Numbered from the stretch's first letter, positions 30,781 to 43,880 are shown. The stretch is DNA of 64,000 nt from Ariolimax columbianus (GCA_036924085.1 JAVGWX010000025.1:32788502-32852501), one strand, 5' to 3'. The notes: generated by a model not told the origin, from the letters alone. Made by a program: numbers and translations.

Positions 30781-33700
30781 GACATAAAACAGACAAAACT
30801 TGATTAGAAACACAAGAAAGGTATTGAATGATGGGGACATAAAACAGACAAAACTTGATTAGAAACACAAGAAAGGTATTGAATGATGGGGACATAAAAC
30901 AGACAAAACTTGATTAGAAACACAAGAAAGGTATTGAATGATGGGGACATAAAACAGACAAAACTTGATTAGAAACACAAGAAAGGTATTGAATGATGGG
31001 GACATAAAACAGACAAAACTTTGTTATGTACTTGATTAGAAACACAAGAAAGGTATTGAATGATGGGGACATAAAACAGACAAAACTTTGTTATGTACTT
31101 GATTAGAAACACAAGAAAGGTATTGAATGATGGGGACATAAAACAGACAAAACTTTGTTATGTACTTGATTAGAAACACAAGAAAGGTATTGAATGATGG
31201 GGACATAAAACAGACAAAACTTTGTTATGTACTTGATTAGAAACACAAGAAAGGTATTGAATGATGGGGACATCAAACAGACAAAACTTGATTAGAAACA
31301 CAAGAAAGGTATTGAATGATGGGGACATAAAACAGACAAAACTTTGTTATGTACTTGATTAGAAACACAAGAAAGGTATTGAATGATGGGGACATAAAAC
31401 AGACAAAACTTTGTTATGTACTTGATTAGAAACACAAGAAAGGTATTGAATGATGGGGACATAAAACAGACAAAACTTTGTTATGTACTTGATTAGAAAC
31501 ACAAGAAAGGTATTGAATGATGGGGACATAAAACAGACAAAACTTTGTTATGTACTTGATTAGAAACACAAGAAAGGTATTGAATGATCGGGACATAAAA
31601 CAGACAAAACTTGATTAGAAACACAAGAAAGGTATTGAATGATGGGGACATAAAACAGACAAAACTTGATTAGAAACACAAGAAAGGTATTGAGTGATGG
31701 GGACATAAAACAGACAAAACTTGATTAGAAACACAAGAAAGGTATTATGAATGGGGACATAAAACAGACAAAAACTTGATTAGAAACACAAGAAAGGTAT
31801 TGAATGATGGGGACATAAAACAGACAAAACTTGATTAGAAACACAAGAAAGGTATTGAATGATGGGGACATAAAACAGACAAAACTTGATTAGAAACACA
31901 AGAAAGGTATTGAATGATGGGGACATAAAACAGACAAAACTTGATTAGAAACACAAGAAAGGTATTGAATGATGGGGACATAAAACAGACAAAACTTGAT
32001 TAGAAACACAAGAAAGGTATTGAATGATGGGGACATAAAACAGACAAAACTTGATTAGAAACACAAGAAAGGTATTGAATGATGGGGACATAAAACAGAC
32101 AAAACTTGATTAGAAACACAAGAAAGGTATTGAATGATGGGGACATAAAACAGACAAAACTTGATTAGAAACACAAGAAAGGTATTGAATGATGGGGACA
32201 TAAAACAGACAAAACTTGATTAGAAACACAAGAAAGGTATTGAATGATGGGGACATAAAACAGACAAAACTTGATTAGAAACACAAGAAAGGTATTGAAT
32301 GATGGGGACATAAAACAGACAAAACTTGATTAGAAACACAAGAAAGGTATTGAATGATGGGGACATAAAACAGACAAAACTTGATTAGAAACACAAGAAA
32401 GGTATTGAATGATGGGGACATAAAACAGACAAAACTTGATTAGAAACACAAGAAAGGTATTGAATGATGGGGACATAAAACAGACAAAACTTGATTAGAA
32501 ACACAAGAAAGGTATTGAATGATGGGGACATAAAACAGACAAAACTTGATTAGAAACACAAGAAAGGTATTGAATGATGGGGACATAAAACAGACAAAAC
32601 TTGATTAGAAACACAAGAAAGGTATTGAATGATGGGGACATAAAACAGACAAAACTTGATTAGAAACACAAGAAAGGTATTGAATGATGGGGACATAAAA
32701 CAGACAAAACTTGATTAGAAACACAAGAAAGGTATTGAATGATGGGGACATAAAACAGACAAAACTTGATTAGAAACACAAGAAAGGTATTGAATGATGG
32801 GGACATAAAACAGACAAAACTTGATTAGAAACACAAGAAAGGTATTGAATGATGGGGACATAAAACAGACAAAACTTGATTAGAAACACAAGAAAGGTAT
32901 TGAATGATGGGGACATAAAACAGACAAAACTTGATTAGAAACACAAGAAAGGTATTGAATGATGGGGACATAAAACAGACAAAACTTGATTAGAAACACA
33001 AGAAAGGTATTGAATGATGGGGACATAAAACAGACAAAACTTGATTAGAAACACAAGAAAGGTATTGAATGATGGGGACATAAAACAGACAAAACTTGAT
33101 TAGAAACACAAGAAAGGTATTGAGTGATGGGGACATAAAACAGACAAAACTTGATTAGAAACACAAGAAAGGTATTGAATGATGGGGACATAAAACAGAC
33201 AAAACTTGATTAGAAATACAAGAAAGGTATTGAATGATGGGGACATAAAACAGACAAAACTTGATTAGAAACACAAGAAAGGTATTGAATGATGGGGACA
33301 TAAAACAAGACAAAACTTGATTAGAAACACAAGAAAGGTATTGAATGATGGGGACATAAAACAGACAAGACTTGATTAGAAACACAAGAAAGGTATTGAA
33401 TGATGGGGACATAAAACAGACAAAACTTGATTAGAAACACAAGAAAGGTATTGAATGATGGGGACATAAAACAGACAACACTTGATTAGAAACACAAGAA
33501 AGGTATTGAATGATGGGGACATAAAACAGACAAAACGTGATTAGAAACACAAGAAAGGTATTGAATGATGGGGACATAAAACAGACAAAACTTGATTAGA
33601 AACACAAGAAAGGTATTGAATGATGGGGACATAAAACAGACAAAACTTTGTTATGTACTTGATTAGAAACACAAGAAAGGTATTGAATGATGGGAACATA

Positions 33701-36700
33701 AAACAGACAAAACTTGATTAGAAACACAAGAAAGGTATTGAATGATGGGGACATAAAACAGACAAAACTTGATTAGAAACACAAGAAAGGTATTGAATGA
33801 TGGGAACATAAAACAGACAAAACTTGATTAGAAACACAAGAAAGGTATTGAGTGATGGGGACATAAAACAGACAAAACTTGATTAGAAACACAAGAAAGG
33901 TATTGAATGATGGGGACATAAAACAGACAAAACTTGATTAGAAACACAAGAAAGGTATTGAATGATGGGGACATAAAACAGACAAAACTTGATTAGAAAC
34001 ACAAGAAAGGTATTGAATGATGGGGACATAAAACAGACAAAACTTGATTAGAAACACAAGAAAGGTATTGAATGATGGGGACATAAAACAGACAAAACTT
34101 GATTAGAAACACAAGAAAGGTATTGAATGATGGGGACATAAAACAGACAAAACTTGATTAGAAACACAAGAAAGGTATTGAATGATGGGGACATAAAACA
34201 GACAAAACTTGATTAGAAACACAAGAAAGGTATTGAATGATGGGGACATAAAACAGACAAAACTTGATTAGAAACACAAGAAAGGTATTGAATGATGGGG
34301 ACATAAAACAAGACAAAACTTGATTAGAAACACAAGAAAGGTATTGAATGATGGGGACATAAAACAGACAAAACTTGATTAGAAACACAAGAAAGGTATT
34401 GAATGATGGGGACATAAAACAGACAAAACTTGATTAGAAACATAAGAAAGGTATTGAATGATGGGGACATAAAACAGACAAAACTTGATTAGAAACACAA
34501 GAAAGGTATTGAATGATGGGGACATAAAACAGACAAAACTTGATTAGAAACACAAGAAAGGTATTGAATGATGGGGACATAAAACAGACAAAACTTGATT
34601 AGAAACACAAGAAAGGTATTGAATGATGGGGACATAAAACAGACAAAACTTGATTAGAAACATAAGAAAGGTATTGAATGATGGGGACATAAAACAGACA
34701 AAACTTGATTAGAAACACAAGAAAGGTATTGAATGATGGGGACATAAAACAGACAAAACTTGATTAGAAACACAAGAAAGGTATTGAATGATGGGGACAT
34801 AAAACAGACAAGACTTGATTAGAAACACAAGAAAGGTATTGAATGATGGGGACATAAAACAGACAAAACTTGATTAGAAACACAAGAAAGGTATTGAATG
34901 ATGGGGACATAAAACAGACAAAACTTGATTAGAAACACAAGAAAGGTATTGAATGATGGGGACATAAAACAGACAAAACTTTGTTATGTACTTGATTAGA
35001 AACACAAGAAAGGTATTGAATGATGGGAACATAAAACAGACAAAACTTGATTAGAAACACAAGAAAGGTATTGAGTGATGGGGACATAAAACAGACAAAA
35101 CTTGATTAGAAACACAAGAAAGGTATTGAATGATGGGGACATAAAACAGACAAAACTTGATTAGAAACACAAGAAAGGTATTGAATGATGGGGACATAAA
35201 ACAGACAAAACTTTGTTATGTACTTGATTAGAAACACAAGAAAGGTATTGAATGATGGGGACATAAAACAGACAAAACTTTGTTATGTACTTGATTAGAA
35301 ACACAAGAAAGGTATTGAATGATGGGGACATAAAACAGACAAAACTTTGTTATGTACTTGATTAGAAACACAAGAAAGGTATTGAATGATGGGGACATAA
35401 AACAGACAAAACTTTGTTATGTACTTGATTAGAAACACAAGAAAGGTATTGAATGATGGGGACATAAAACAGACAAAACTTTGTTATGTACTTGATAAGG
35501 TATTGAATGATGGGGACATAAAACAGACAAAACTTTGTTATGTACTTGATTAGAAACACAAGAAAGGTATTGAATGATCGGGACATAAAACAGACAAAAC
35601 TTTGTTATGTACTTGATTAGAAACACAAGAAAGGTATTGAATGATCGGGACATAAAACAGACAAAACTTGATTAGAAACACAAGAAAGGTATTGAATGAT
35701 GGGGACATAAAACAGACAAAACTTGATTAGAAACACAAGAAAGGTATTGAATGATGGGGACATAAAACAGACAAAACTTGATTAGAAACACAAGAAAGGT
35801 ATTGAGTGATGGGGACATAAAACAGACAAAACTTGATTAGAAACACAAGAAAGGTATTGAATGATGGGGACATAAAACAGACAAAACTTGATTAGAAACA
35901 CAAGAAAGGTATTGAATGATGGGGACATAAAACAGACAAAACTTGATTAGAAACACAAGAAAGGTATTGAGTGATGGGGACATAAAACAGACAAAACTTG
36001 ATTAGAAACACAAGAAAGGTATTGAATGATGGGGACATAAAACAGACAAAACTTGATTAGAAACACAAGAAAAGTATTGAATGATGGGGACATAAAACAG
36101 ACAAAACTTGATTAGAAACACAAGAAAGGTATTGAATGATGGGGACATAAAACAGACAAAACTTGATTAGAAACACAAGAAAGGTATTGAATGATGGGGA
36201 CATAAAACAGACAAAACTTGATTAGAAACACAAGAAAGGTATTGAATGATGGAGACATAAAACGAGACAAAACTTGATTAGAAACACAAGAAAGGTATTG
36301 AATGATGGGGACATAAAACAGACAAAACTTTGTTATGTACTTGATTAGAAACACAAGAAAGGTATTGAATGATGGAGACATAAAACAGACAAAACTTGAT
36401 TAGAAACACAAGAAAGGTATTGAATGATGGAGACATAAAACAGACAAAACTTTGTTATGTACTTGATTAGAAACACAAGAAAGGTATTGAATGATGGGGA
36501 CATAAAACAGACAAAACTTTGTTATGTACTTGATTAGAAACACAAGAAAGGTATTGAATGATGGGGACATAAAACAGACAAAACTTTGTTACGTACTTGA
36601 TTAGAAACACAAGAAAGGTATTGAATGATGGGGACATAAAACAGACAAAACTTGATTAGAAACACAAGAAAGGTATTGAATGATGGAGACATAAAACAGA

Positions 36701-37433
36701 CAAAACTTGATTAGAAACACAAGAAAGGTATTGAATGATGGAGACATAAAACAGACAAAACTTGATTAGAAACACAAGAAAGGTATTGAATGATGGGGAC
36801 ATAAAACAGACAAAACTTGATTAGAAACACAAGAAAGGTATTGAATGATGGAGACATAAAACAGACAAAACTTGATTAGAAACACAAGAAAGGTATTGAA
36901 TGATGGGGACATAAAACAGACAAAACTTTGTTATGTACTTGATTAGAAACACAAGAAAGGTATTGAATGATGGGGACATAAAACAGACAAAACTTTGTTA
37001 TGTACTTGATTAGAAACACAAGAAAGGTATTGAATGATGGGGACATAAAACAGACAAAACTTGATTAGAAACACAAGAAAGGTATTGAATGATGGAGACA
37101 TAAAACAGACAAAACTTGATTAGAAACACAAGAAAGGTATTGAATGATGGAGACATAAAGCAGACAAAACTTGATTAGAAACACAAGAAAGGTATTGAAT
37201 GATGGAGACATAAAACAGACAAAACTTGATTAGAAACACAAGAAAGGTATTGAATGATGGGGACATAAAACAGACAAAACTTTGTTATGTACTTGATTAG
37301 AAACACAAGAAAGGTATTGAATGATGGCGACATAAAACAGACAAAACTTTGTTATGTACTTGATTAGAAACACAAGAAAGGTATTGAATGATGGGGACAT
37401 AAAACAGACAAAACTTTGTTATGTACTTGATTA
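30781..37433 (+). repeat. 55/67-bp satellite, about 115 copies, 6.65 kb
   Basis: Basic unit GACATAAAACAGACAAAACT, TGATTAGAAACACAAGAAAG, GTATTGAATGATGGG. Long units carry a 12-bp insert (TTTGTTATGTAC) before TTGATTAG. Long units cluster at 31010-31560, 35200-35640, 36310-36600, 36900-37020 and 37260-37433. It starts about 60 bp after the F7 C-terminal domain, so it may have grown from that element's 3' UTR. Rare variants: ATGGAGACAT after 36240, AAACAAGACA at 33305 and 34309. Confidence 0.97.
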
Positions 37434-37710
37434 GAATGACCGTGCCCCTCCATGGATACTGGTGTCTCATATTGGGCAGACAAGAGTTAGTACACCTGTA
37501 CCTGTTATTACTATCGACTCCGTCATCTAAGATCATTGGACAGTGAGCAACACACACACACTGACCGACGTGATGGGCTGAGCAAAGGCCCAAGAAAAAA
37601 AATAAGATCACTTGTTCGTAAATCTCCTTCCTCTACACCTCAACTTTGACCACATCGCCCTCCAATGAGCATTTGGAAAACGTAAATTGAGTACCAGTGA
37701 TCTAACCGTC

Positions 37711-37715
<5 letters not shown>
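37434..37715. other. Unassigned spacer
   Basis: Nothing recognised. Confidence 0.5.

Positions 37716-37785
<70 letters not shown>
37714..37785. repeat. (GA)n microsatellite
   Basis: Uninterrupted GA dinucleotides over about 70 bp. Confidence 0.97.
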
Positions 37786-37786
<1 letters not shown>

Positions 37787-37869
37787 ACCTCGCGTCTGCC
37801 CGTTGTCTGATTGCTACAATTACCATTGTTAGCATGTCCCACCCAGAGGTCAGGCAATGAATCTGCTAT

Positions 37870-38870
37870 TTCATCTTTTTGAATGCACACAATGAGTAAG
37901 ATCCCACTTTTGTGAGCCCTGGAAAGGGCGTTAAGTGGCGGGTTCCAGTAGATTTTATCACATACCTAGCGTGCTGATGAAGGGTGGGCCGTGGTACTCC
38001 AAGCGGTTGTGCTATGCTTGGCTTCATCTGTGTGTCACTCACTACTGCGGGGATTATGTCGACGCCCCCCATCCACCTCATTAGCTAGGCTGCCACGAAA
38101 ACATCCCGCTTCTAAGGAGACTTACATGGCCAGTATGTTTGACCTGACCCTGACTAACATGTCTGACCGGTATGTTTGACCTGACCCGGACTAACATTTC
38201 TGACCGGTATGTTTGACCTGACCCTGACTAACATGTCTGACCAGTATGTTTGGCCTGACCCTGACTAACATATCTGACCAGTATGTTTGACCTGACCTGA
38301 CTAACATGTCTGACCAGTATGTTTGACCTGACCCTGACTAACATGTCTGACCAGTATGTTTGACCTGACCCTGACTAACATGTCTGACCAGTATGTTTGA
38401 CCTGACCCTGACTAACATGTCTGACCAGTATGTTTGGCCTGACCCTGACTAACATATCTGACCAGTATGTTTGACCTGACCCTGACTAACATGTCTGACC
38501 AGTATGTTTCACCTGACCCTGACTAACATAGTACGATAAGTATGTTTTACATTACCCTGACTAACATAGTCTGATCAGTATGTTTAACCTGACCCTAACA
38601 TAGTCTGATCAGTATGTTTAACCTGACCCTAACATAGTCTAATCAGTATGTTTAACCTGACCCTAACATAGTCTGATCAGTATGTTTAACCTTACCCTAA
38701 CTAACATAGTCTGATCAGTATATTTAACCTGACCCTAACATAGTCTGATCAGTATGTTTAACCTGACCCTAACTAACATAGTCTGATCAGTATGTTTCAC
38801 CTGACCCTAACTAACTTAGTGGTTTAGTATGTTTCACTTTACCCCGATAGTCGGGTCAGTATATTTTGCT
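37870..38870 (-). mobile_element. Satellite-bearing element (SBE), minus orientation, about 20-unit array
   Basis: 3' domain at 37870-38130 (TGCACACAATGAGTAAGATC, GGGCGTTAAGTGGCGGGTTC, GCTATGCTTGGCTTCATCTG) followed by the satellite. Best matched to 15275-15895. Confidence 0.8.
38130..38870 (-). repeat. SBE satellite, about 20 copies, minus orientation
   Basis: Units carry GTATGTTTGACCTGACCCTG; beyond 38520 they change to AACATAGTCTGATCAGTATG with shorter forms, so two subtypes lie in blocks. Confidence 0.94.
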
Positions 38871-39117
38871 CAAACGACCGTTAGTCTCTTCTCCACAGAA
38901 AAAGATATATAAAACAAAGATTAATATATACATAGAGAGGCAGCAGACGGACAGACACAGTAATAGTATTATAAGTAGAAGTATCGACCGCTCCTCGCCT
39001 AGCCAAAGCACATTTCCCAGCAGCCAGTTACTCCCAGATATGTTTGACACGCGCTTTATTCCACAGCCAAATATGCGATTCAGTTATCGACTTATCGGTT
39101 TCCTTCACTACAGCAGA
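38871..39117. other. Unassigned spacer
   Basis: Nothing recognised. Confidence 0.5.
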
Positions 39118-39485
39118 TGCCTGGTTGTGTGTGTAGCGGTGAGCTGAGTGTGGCAGGGGTCTGGTTGTGTGTGTTGCGGTGAGGTGAGCGTGGCAGGGGT
39201 CTGGTTGTGTGTGTAGCGGCGAGGTGAGTGTGGCGGGGGTCTGGTTGTGTGTGTAGCGGTGAGGTGAGCGTGGTGGGGGTCTGGTTGTGTGTGTAGCGGT
39301 GAGGTGAGCGTGGCAGGGGTCTGGTTGTGCGTGTAGCGGTGAGCTGAGAGTGGCAGGGGTCTGGTTGTGTGTGTAGCGGCGAGGTGAGTGTGGCGGGGGT
39401 CTGGTTGTGTGTAGCGGTGAGGTGAGTGTGGCGGGGGTCTTGTTGTATGTGTAGCGGTGAGCTGAGTGTGGCAGGGGTCTGGTTA
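39118..39485. repeat. 41-bp GT-rich tandem repeat, about 9 copies
   Basis: GTCTGGTTGTGTGTGTAGCG plus GTGAGGTGAGCGTGGCAGGG. Confidence 0.94.
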
Positions 39486-39830
39486 GTTGCGTACTCGTTG
39501 GGTATGTTAGTTGTCTGGTTAGTTGGCGATGTTAGCTGTCTGGTTAGTTGGATAGGTTAGCTGTCTGGTTAGTTGTTGGGTATGTTAGTTGTCTGGATAG
39601 TTGGGTATGTTAGCGGTTTGCTTAGATGGGTATGTTAGCTGTAACAGTAGCCAGAGGTTTGGTTAGTTGTGGAGTAGCCAGACAGATCAGATGCATGGTC
39701 ATCTGTTTAGTAACCAGATAGGCTTAAGGTCTGGCTAACTGTGTGATCATTGGCACGTCAAAAATCTGGTCAGATCTGTTCCAGATAGGCTAAAGGTCTG
39801 GCTATTTGTGTGATCATTGACACGTCAAAT
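39486..39830. repeat. Diverged short repeats
   Basis: GTTAGTTGTCTGGTTAGTTG-type units of about 25-30 bp to 39650, then two roughly 70-bp units sharing AGGTCTGGCTA and GTGTGATCATTG. Confidence 0.8.
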
Positions 39831-39920
39831 GTCTGATGTGACAAAATCATTAAAGCAACTCCTCTTGCTACCACTACTTATACTAACATTAATTAATTTT
39901 ATACAACTACTACTAGAACT
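39831..39920. other. Short AT-rich spacer
   Basis: ACT/TAC-rich; nothing else seen. Confidence 0.4.
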
Positions 39921-40510
39921 TTTTCTTCTTTCGTTTTCAATCTCCCGCTACCAAGCCCTGAACGTTCTCTCACTCCCGCTAGTAAGCCCTGAAAAGGGCT
40001 TTGCAAGTAGCAGGATGTAGTCGGGAGAACGGAATGTGTCGTGTCATAGTTTACAGCTTCCCTGCGATATTAGCAACCTTGTGTCCAATCCATCAAACTT
40101 TAGCATAGGTATTTTGAGTCACGAGTTAATCTTTCCTCTTCAACACCGTCTCCTTAGCCAGTCTGTCCAGTTGCAGCCTGTTAACCAGGATCACCGGGTG
40201 GAGCTGTAGAAGAGTCTTGGCAGCTCTGGTTCGCTGGCCATGACGCTAGCAGTCAGCTTTGGGTCTCCGACCCCCACAGCTCATGCGCTGCTCAGCATCA
40301 TGTCAGCTTTGGGTCTCCGACCCCCACAGCTCATGCACTGCTCGGCATCTTGTCAGCTTTGGGTCTCCGACCCCCACAGCTCATGCGCTGCTCAGCATCT
40401 TGTCAGCTTTGGGTCTCCTACCCCCACAGCTCATGCGCTGCTCAGCATCTTGTCAGCTTTGGGTCTCCGACCCCCATAGCTCATGCGCTGCTTAGCATCT
40501 TGTCAGCTAT
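39921..40510 (-). mobile_element. SINE B, minus orientation, with amplified 5' end
   Basis: Reverse complement of SINE B: tail TTCTTCTTTCG, then TTTCAATCTCCCGCTACC, CTTTGCAAGTAGCAGGATGT, CCTTAGCCAGTCTGTCC, ACCAGGATCACC, GGTTCGCTGGCC, and finally the 5' segment repeated at 40252-40510. Confidence 0.85.
40252..40510 (-). repeat. 50-bp tandem repeat from the SINE B 5' end, 5 copies
   Basis: GTCAGCTTTGGGTCTCCGAC plus CCCCACAGCTCATGCGCTGC. The reverse complement matches GCTGAGCAGCGCATGAGCTG...GACCCATAGCTGAC at 22670-22713, single copy there. Confidence 0.94.
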
Positions 40511-40559
40511 GGACCAAACTGCACCAAGTGAACATACGTATGATGTGCATGATACGTCA

Positions 40560-40805
40560 CTTATGATGTATTCAGCACATACCGTCAAATTTGCACAATT
40601 TCATTATCATGTTCATGTATCAAATTTCATCATCTCCTAGTTTTCTCAACATACCGTTGAAAACAATGACGCGTGTGATACGGAATCCGTCCAGAATTGA
40701 TCATCAAGCACTGATTTGGTTTCTAACAGCTGAAGGATGTTGACCAGTTGACATTCATCGCAGAATGCAGGCAGTGTATAGTCACAATAGTGTGGCGAAC
40801 ATAAT
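40560..40805 (+). mobile_element. Mariner-type fragment with N-terminal HTH of transposase (plus arm)
   Basis: Reads LIWFLTAEGC, stop, PVDIHRRMQAVY at about 40710-40780, the first helix-turn-helix of mariner/SETMAR-type transposases. It is the mirror image of 40805-41195. Confidence 0.7.
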
Positions 40806-41195
40806 CTCAGGCGACGGTCCACCCAAATTGCTGCATCACTTTTGGTGATGGCATCTTCTGCGCAACAATATACGCCTGACCTGGTCTCGTAAGATCTTTC
40901 GTTAATTCACGTCTTTCTTTAAACATCGTTGTCCAGTTCTTCACTGTTGTCTTCGACACACTTTCTCACCATATACTACCTGCATTCTGTAATGAATGTC
41001 AACTGGTCGACATCCTTCAGCTGTTATAAACGGAAAAACTGCTCGCTGATCAACTCTGGACGGATTCCGTATCACACCCAGCATGTTTTCAACGGTCTTG
41101 CTGAGGAAACTATGAGTCGGAGGATAATGAAATTTTGCATACTAGACAGTTCGTATGGGCTGTTTACATCAGAAGAGATGTCATCATGTATGTTC
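40805..41195 (-). mobile_element. Mariner-type fragment with N-terminal HTH of transposase (minus arm)
   Basis: The minus strand reads FITAEGCRPVDIHYRMQVVY, then after a 1-base slip VSKTTVKNWTTMFKERREL and TRPGQAYIV, a longer stretch of the same N-terminal domain. Shares GTGATACGGAATCCGTCCAG and ACAGCTGAAGGATGT with the plus arm, forming a long imperfect inverted repeat. Confidence 0.75.
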
Positions 41196-41727
41196 ACTTT
41201 GTGCAGTTAGGTCCGGTTTCATTTGAACATGATTCGTACTATCTCCAAATGCTTCAACAACTTGTAATACAATTTGCTATAACTATTACTGAAACTACAA
41301 TAAACTACAATTACTACAACTACTAATACTATTACTACTATTACTACGACAGCTGTTACTAATACCACTATTACTACTGCAGGTGCTGCTAACAATACAA
41401 CAAATACAAACTTAATTAGCACAGCAACCCCTACAACTAAGTTGAATAGACATGAGAGAAGCCAAAGACCGATCGTCAGTTTTATGAGGGAAATATGCCT
41501 GGCTATTTGAGAGCAGGAAAAGACAAAAGTACAAGAATAAGTTAGTAAGTAGGTCACAAACCGATATAGGATAGATGACAAATGTAGTTGGTAGTTTCTA
41601 TAGATATCATTAGGTGGCAGCAACATCCAGCTTTGTGATTACTATAGGTAACAGACGCTAGGTGTAGCGCTCAGATACAACATAACATCCATGCTCACAG
41701 AGTGTACAATCAAAGAATAAACTGCTG
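41196..41727. other. Unassigned region with (TAC/ACT)n microsatellite
   Basis: Trinucleotide-rich at 41290-41400; nothing else recognised. Confidence 0.5.
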
Positions 41728-42430
41728 TTGTGCATTTTTTTAGAGGAGCAAAAAGACTTTGCAAATGAAATTCATAAGAAAATGCTTCCTGTTTATGGTA
41801 AGAAGTCTTTTTCACGTAAAACAGTGCATTACTGGATTGATAAACTTTCTCTGGACATTAACAAATTGCTGATAACCAAACCTGTTATCAGATTCGTTTA
41901 CAAATTGCTGATAACCAAACCTGTTATCAGATTCGTTAACAAATTGCTGATAACCAAACCTGTTATCAGATTCGTTAACAAATTGCTGATAACCAAACCT
42001 GTTATCAGATTCGTTAACAAATTGCTGATAACCAAACCTGTTATCAGATTCGTTAACAAATTGCTGATAACCAAACCTGTTATCAGATTAGTTAACAAAT
42101 TGCTGATAACCAAATCTGTTATCAGATTCGTTAACAAATTGCTGATAACCAAACCTGTTATCAGATTCGTTAACAAATTGCTGATAACCAAACCTGTTAT
42201 CAGATTTGTTAACAAATTGCTGATAACCAAACCTGTTATCAGATTCAAACTGCAACAGAAAAATCTGTGCAGCAAATGGTGGAGATGATTCAAGCTGGCA
42301 GATGAGTAACGATTGGCAGTGTAGCATCTGCCATAGGGTGTTCGAATGGTTTATCCTACAGAATTAATAAATGATTGACTGAATTCCAGAAAAGTATGCT
42401 CACAGTGGGTACCTAGACAACTGACTGACA
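41728..42430 (+). pseudogene. Mariner/SETMAR-type transposase N-terminus split by a tandem array
   Basis: The first HTH reads FANEIHKKMLPVYGKKSFSR then KTVHYWIDKLS (41755-41850). A 39-bp array follows (41853-42250). Directly after it comes the second HTH: QTATEKSVQQMVEMIQAGR, a stop at 42303, then VTIGSVASAIGCSNGLSYRI and, in another frame, FQKSMLTVGT, matching the usual order of mariner HTH2 and the start of the catalytic linker. No DDD core remains. Distinct from the mariner fragments at 40560-41195. Confidence 0.8.
41853..42250 (+). repeat. 39-bp palindromic tandem repeat, 10 copies
   Basis: AACAAATTGCTGATAACCAA plus ACCTGTTATCAGATTCGTT. Each unit holds CTGATAAC and GTTATCAG, a perfect 8-bp stem with a 7-nt loop, and unit junctions read GTTAAC. 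39 bp keeps frames open (LLITKPVIRFVNK). Confidence 0.96.
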
Positions 42431-43880
42431 AAAGACAAAAATAATTGAATAAGTATATCAATGTTGCTGCAAATTATGTTTAGAAATAAGGGACAATGTA
42501 AGTGGAATAATAAATGGTTTTGAAGTTCATATTCAATTCAATTGTTGGTTTTTTTAAATAGCCATTTATGATACATTTACTACCTTGCCTTCATACATAG
42601 GCAGTAACGATAAGTGATGGATGGAAGCCACGGAAGTGTCAGAAGTGTGTGGTTACGATATTGGCACATTCATATTTGTAAAACGTTTCTGTAATGTTAC
42701 ATCTGCCGAGAGGAAAGTCGTAATCATGAATGCATTTGGCAAAACTGCATGTGACTCACTGTACCATCCCACAGCGGCACTACACTAAGAACGTCATGCA
42801 TAATCATAATGTGGTAATAGTATTTGTAGTTGAGCTATCATTTCTCGCTAAATCAAATCGATAGATGGGGCTAGAGTAAGCTCCTCTATAGAGTGTACAA
42901 CAAACGAACTACTGGCACTATTAGTATTCATATCCTTCACCACTATTTGAAAAAGACTAGGCACCTCTATGTCTCCTTGGTGTGCAGTGATGTAAATTTT
43001 GTAAAACATAACAAAAGCCCCGGCGATTTCCTTCTGCACAGCGTAATCTGTGCTGCCGTGCAAATGGTATTGTACCGGCACTGAATCTCACATCAAATAA
43101 ACGCAAAAGAAAGAGACTTGACAAAACTTACCACTCTCAGCTAAACGAATCTGCCAGCTAACCATCCATGTAGCAGTGTATCCAAAATTTCAAGCAGACA
43201 TTTCCCCACGAGCCTAGCCATCGCTCCCTTTTCATCACCAAAACAGAACAGACGATAGACTCGGGGTAATTTGCATAAATTAGCCGTGACCCCGGCCCAA
43301 TAACTATGTCTCATGCGGCTTCCGAAAAAAATGTCTACACAAACATTTAAATATTGTCTTTAAAATTAAGATTGTAACATTATAAAGTATTTCTACTAGG
43401 ATCATATGTATTTGTGCATAGAGAATGGATAATTAAATCTGCCTAATTATTGTATTAAAAAAGAAATAGATTTGATGTCAAAGGTCAGATGTGTATTTCT
43501 GCGCGTTTCCCTGAAGATAGGGAATATGTTTGAGTGATGGTACTCACACTTCCAAGCTGGTAGACAATGGCAAATTCAATCGTTCTTTAAAATCATGGCT
43601 TGTCGAGCGATCGGCTGCCATGATTGTGATTGTTAGAATAATAAAACATTGCTGATTTGTATTTTACATGTATGAAACTAAAAACACTTGCACATTTTTT
43701 TTTTTAAAGTGACTCTGTAGATAATCAATATTGAAATTCACTGGCACGCAACTCGCTGTCTTGTCCTTTTTCACTAGAGCATAGGGCGACCATAACAGTC
43801 GACATCCGTTAGAAAGCTTGTGCCGGACATTGCATGTGCTCTTGCAGTGATGGTTATTGTAGTATTTTGTTTCACATGAT
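42431..43880. other. Region without recognised repeats or elements
   Basis: Longest non-repetitive stretch of the window's middle. A minus-strand open frame of 77 codons (42848-43081, starting MPVQYHLHGSTDYAVQKEIA) has a plausible splice-acceptor-like TTTGATGTGAGATTCAG just upstream of its ATG, but no family match I recognise. I do not call it a gene. Confidence 0.3.

Noticed and set aside
30781..37433. CRISPR-like regularly spaced repeats
   Set aside because: Units are wholly repetitive with no unique spacers, no cas genes, and the setting is eukaryotic.
42848..43081. 77-codon minus-strand open frame with acceptor-like upstream sequence
   Set aside because: No recognisable domain, no clear donor partner in frame, length compatible with chance.
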